Shown here: piece by piece, positions 63,913 to 64,000 of the stretch
Layout: every line of letters begins with the position of its first letter
Numbering within the stretch: position 1 is the stretch's first letter
NCBI GenBank assembly: GCA_900618795.1
Contig: UYJD01000017.1
Coordinates: 188,314-252,313 of the forward strand
Length of the DNA: 64,000 nt
Source: Cyanodermella asteris
Lineage: Eukaryota; Ascomycota; Lecanoromycetes; Ostropales; Stictidaceae
Direction: 5' to 3'
Position numbers and translations under genes: made by a program
Notes under the pieces: model-generated
What the model saw: only the letters and a program-made list of their open reading frames with translations
Told to the model about the DNA's origin: nothing
Database searches by the model: none

Positions 63913-64000
63913 GAGCAACAGAGATCAAGATAATCGAATCTTGAGAAGCGGCCGAAGTTGCTGTGATGGTCGACATGTTACCTCTCGACCAGCTAGTAAC

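Noticed and set aside
1-64000. CRISPR arrays, bacterial operons or phage-type systems
   Set aside because: Introns, fungal gene families and spacing make this a eukaryotic nuclear sequence; the repeats seen are 12-bp tandem units without spacers.

Overview
The window is genomic DNA of a filamentous ascomycete. The genes are interrupted by short introns (about 47-75 nt, GT..AG, with CTGAC/CTAAC-type branch sites), intergenic distances are short, and the gene complement is that of Pezizomycotina: a fungal rhodopsin-fold membrane protein, DUF6594, a Dabb protein, a DHA2 drug transporter, MSS51, COY1, PSP1 and a phenylalanine ammonia-lyase relic. The style fits Dothideomycetes, but the sequence alone does not settle class or species. 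One run of N (45913-46240) marks an assembly gap.

Layout. 1-1120: 5' part of an OSH1-type oxysterol-binding protein, cut by the window edge. 1.6-3.4 kb: a gene graveyard with a broken SNF2 helicase and a broken NACHT/STAND fragment. 3.8-5.6 kb: sphingosine-phosphate lyase (DPL1). 6.3-12.4 kb: a cluster of three F-box-like genes (one decayed, two divergent paralogues that look whole), interspersed with arrays of an unusual 12-bp repeat. 13-18 kb: a membrane glycoprotein, a retropepsin-like-domain gene, a DUF6594 membrane gene and a Dabb protein. 18.2-21.3 kb: divergent ISA1 and ARMH3-like genes. 22.8-29.9 kb: rhodopsin-fold receptor-like protein, small PY-motif membrane protein, MRPL33, DUF2461 protein. 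30-32.6 kb is gene-poor. 32.7-34.7 kb: DHA2 MFS transporter. 36.4-45.4 kb: a housekeeping block of COY1, MSS51 and RSE1/SF3b3. 46.9-49.2 kb: decayed phenylalanine ammonia-lyase. 50.6-63.9 kb: alpha/beta hydrolase, PSP1, a cytochrome P450-reductase (CYP505-like) relic, a nuclear coiled-coil protein, POP1 and a mitochondrial hotdog thioesterase.

The housekeeping genes serve unrelated pathways: sphingolipid breakdown, Fe-S assembly, mitochondrial translation, splicing, RNase P/MRP and Golgi tethering. They often sit as divergent pairs with about 350-500 bp between starts. Between them lie accessory islands with decayed genes. In at least two of these (the F-box relic and the PAL relic) the stop codons look like C:G to T:A changes, as repeat-induced point mutation (RIP) or plain decay would leave. 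The most unusual signal is a dispersed 12-bp tandem repeat, seen at five places. Read in one frame it gives V-L-A-E-like tetrapeptides, and three of the five arrays lie within the F-box cluster.
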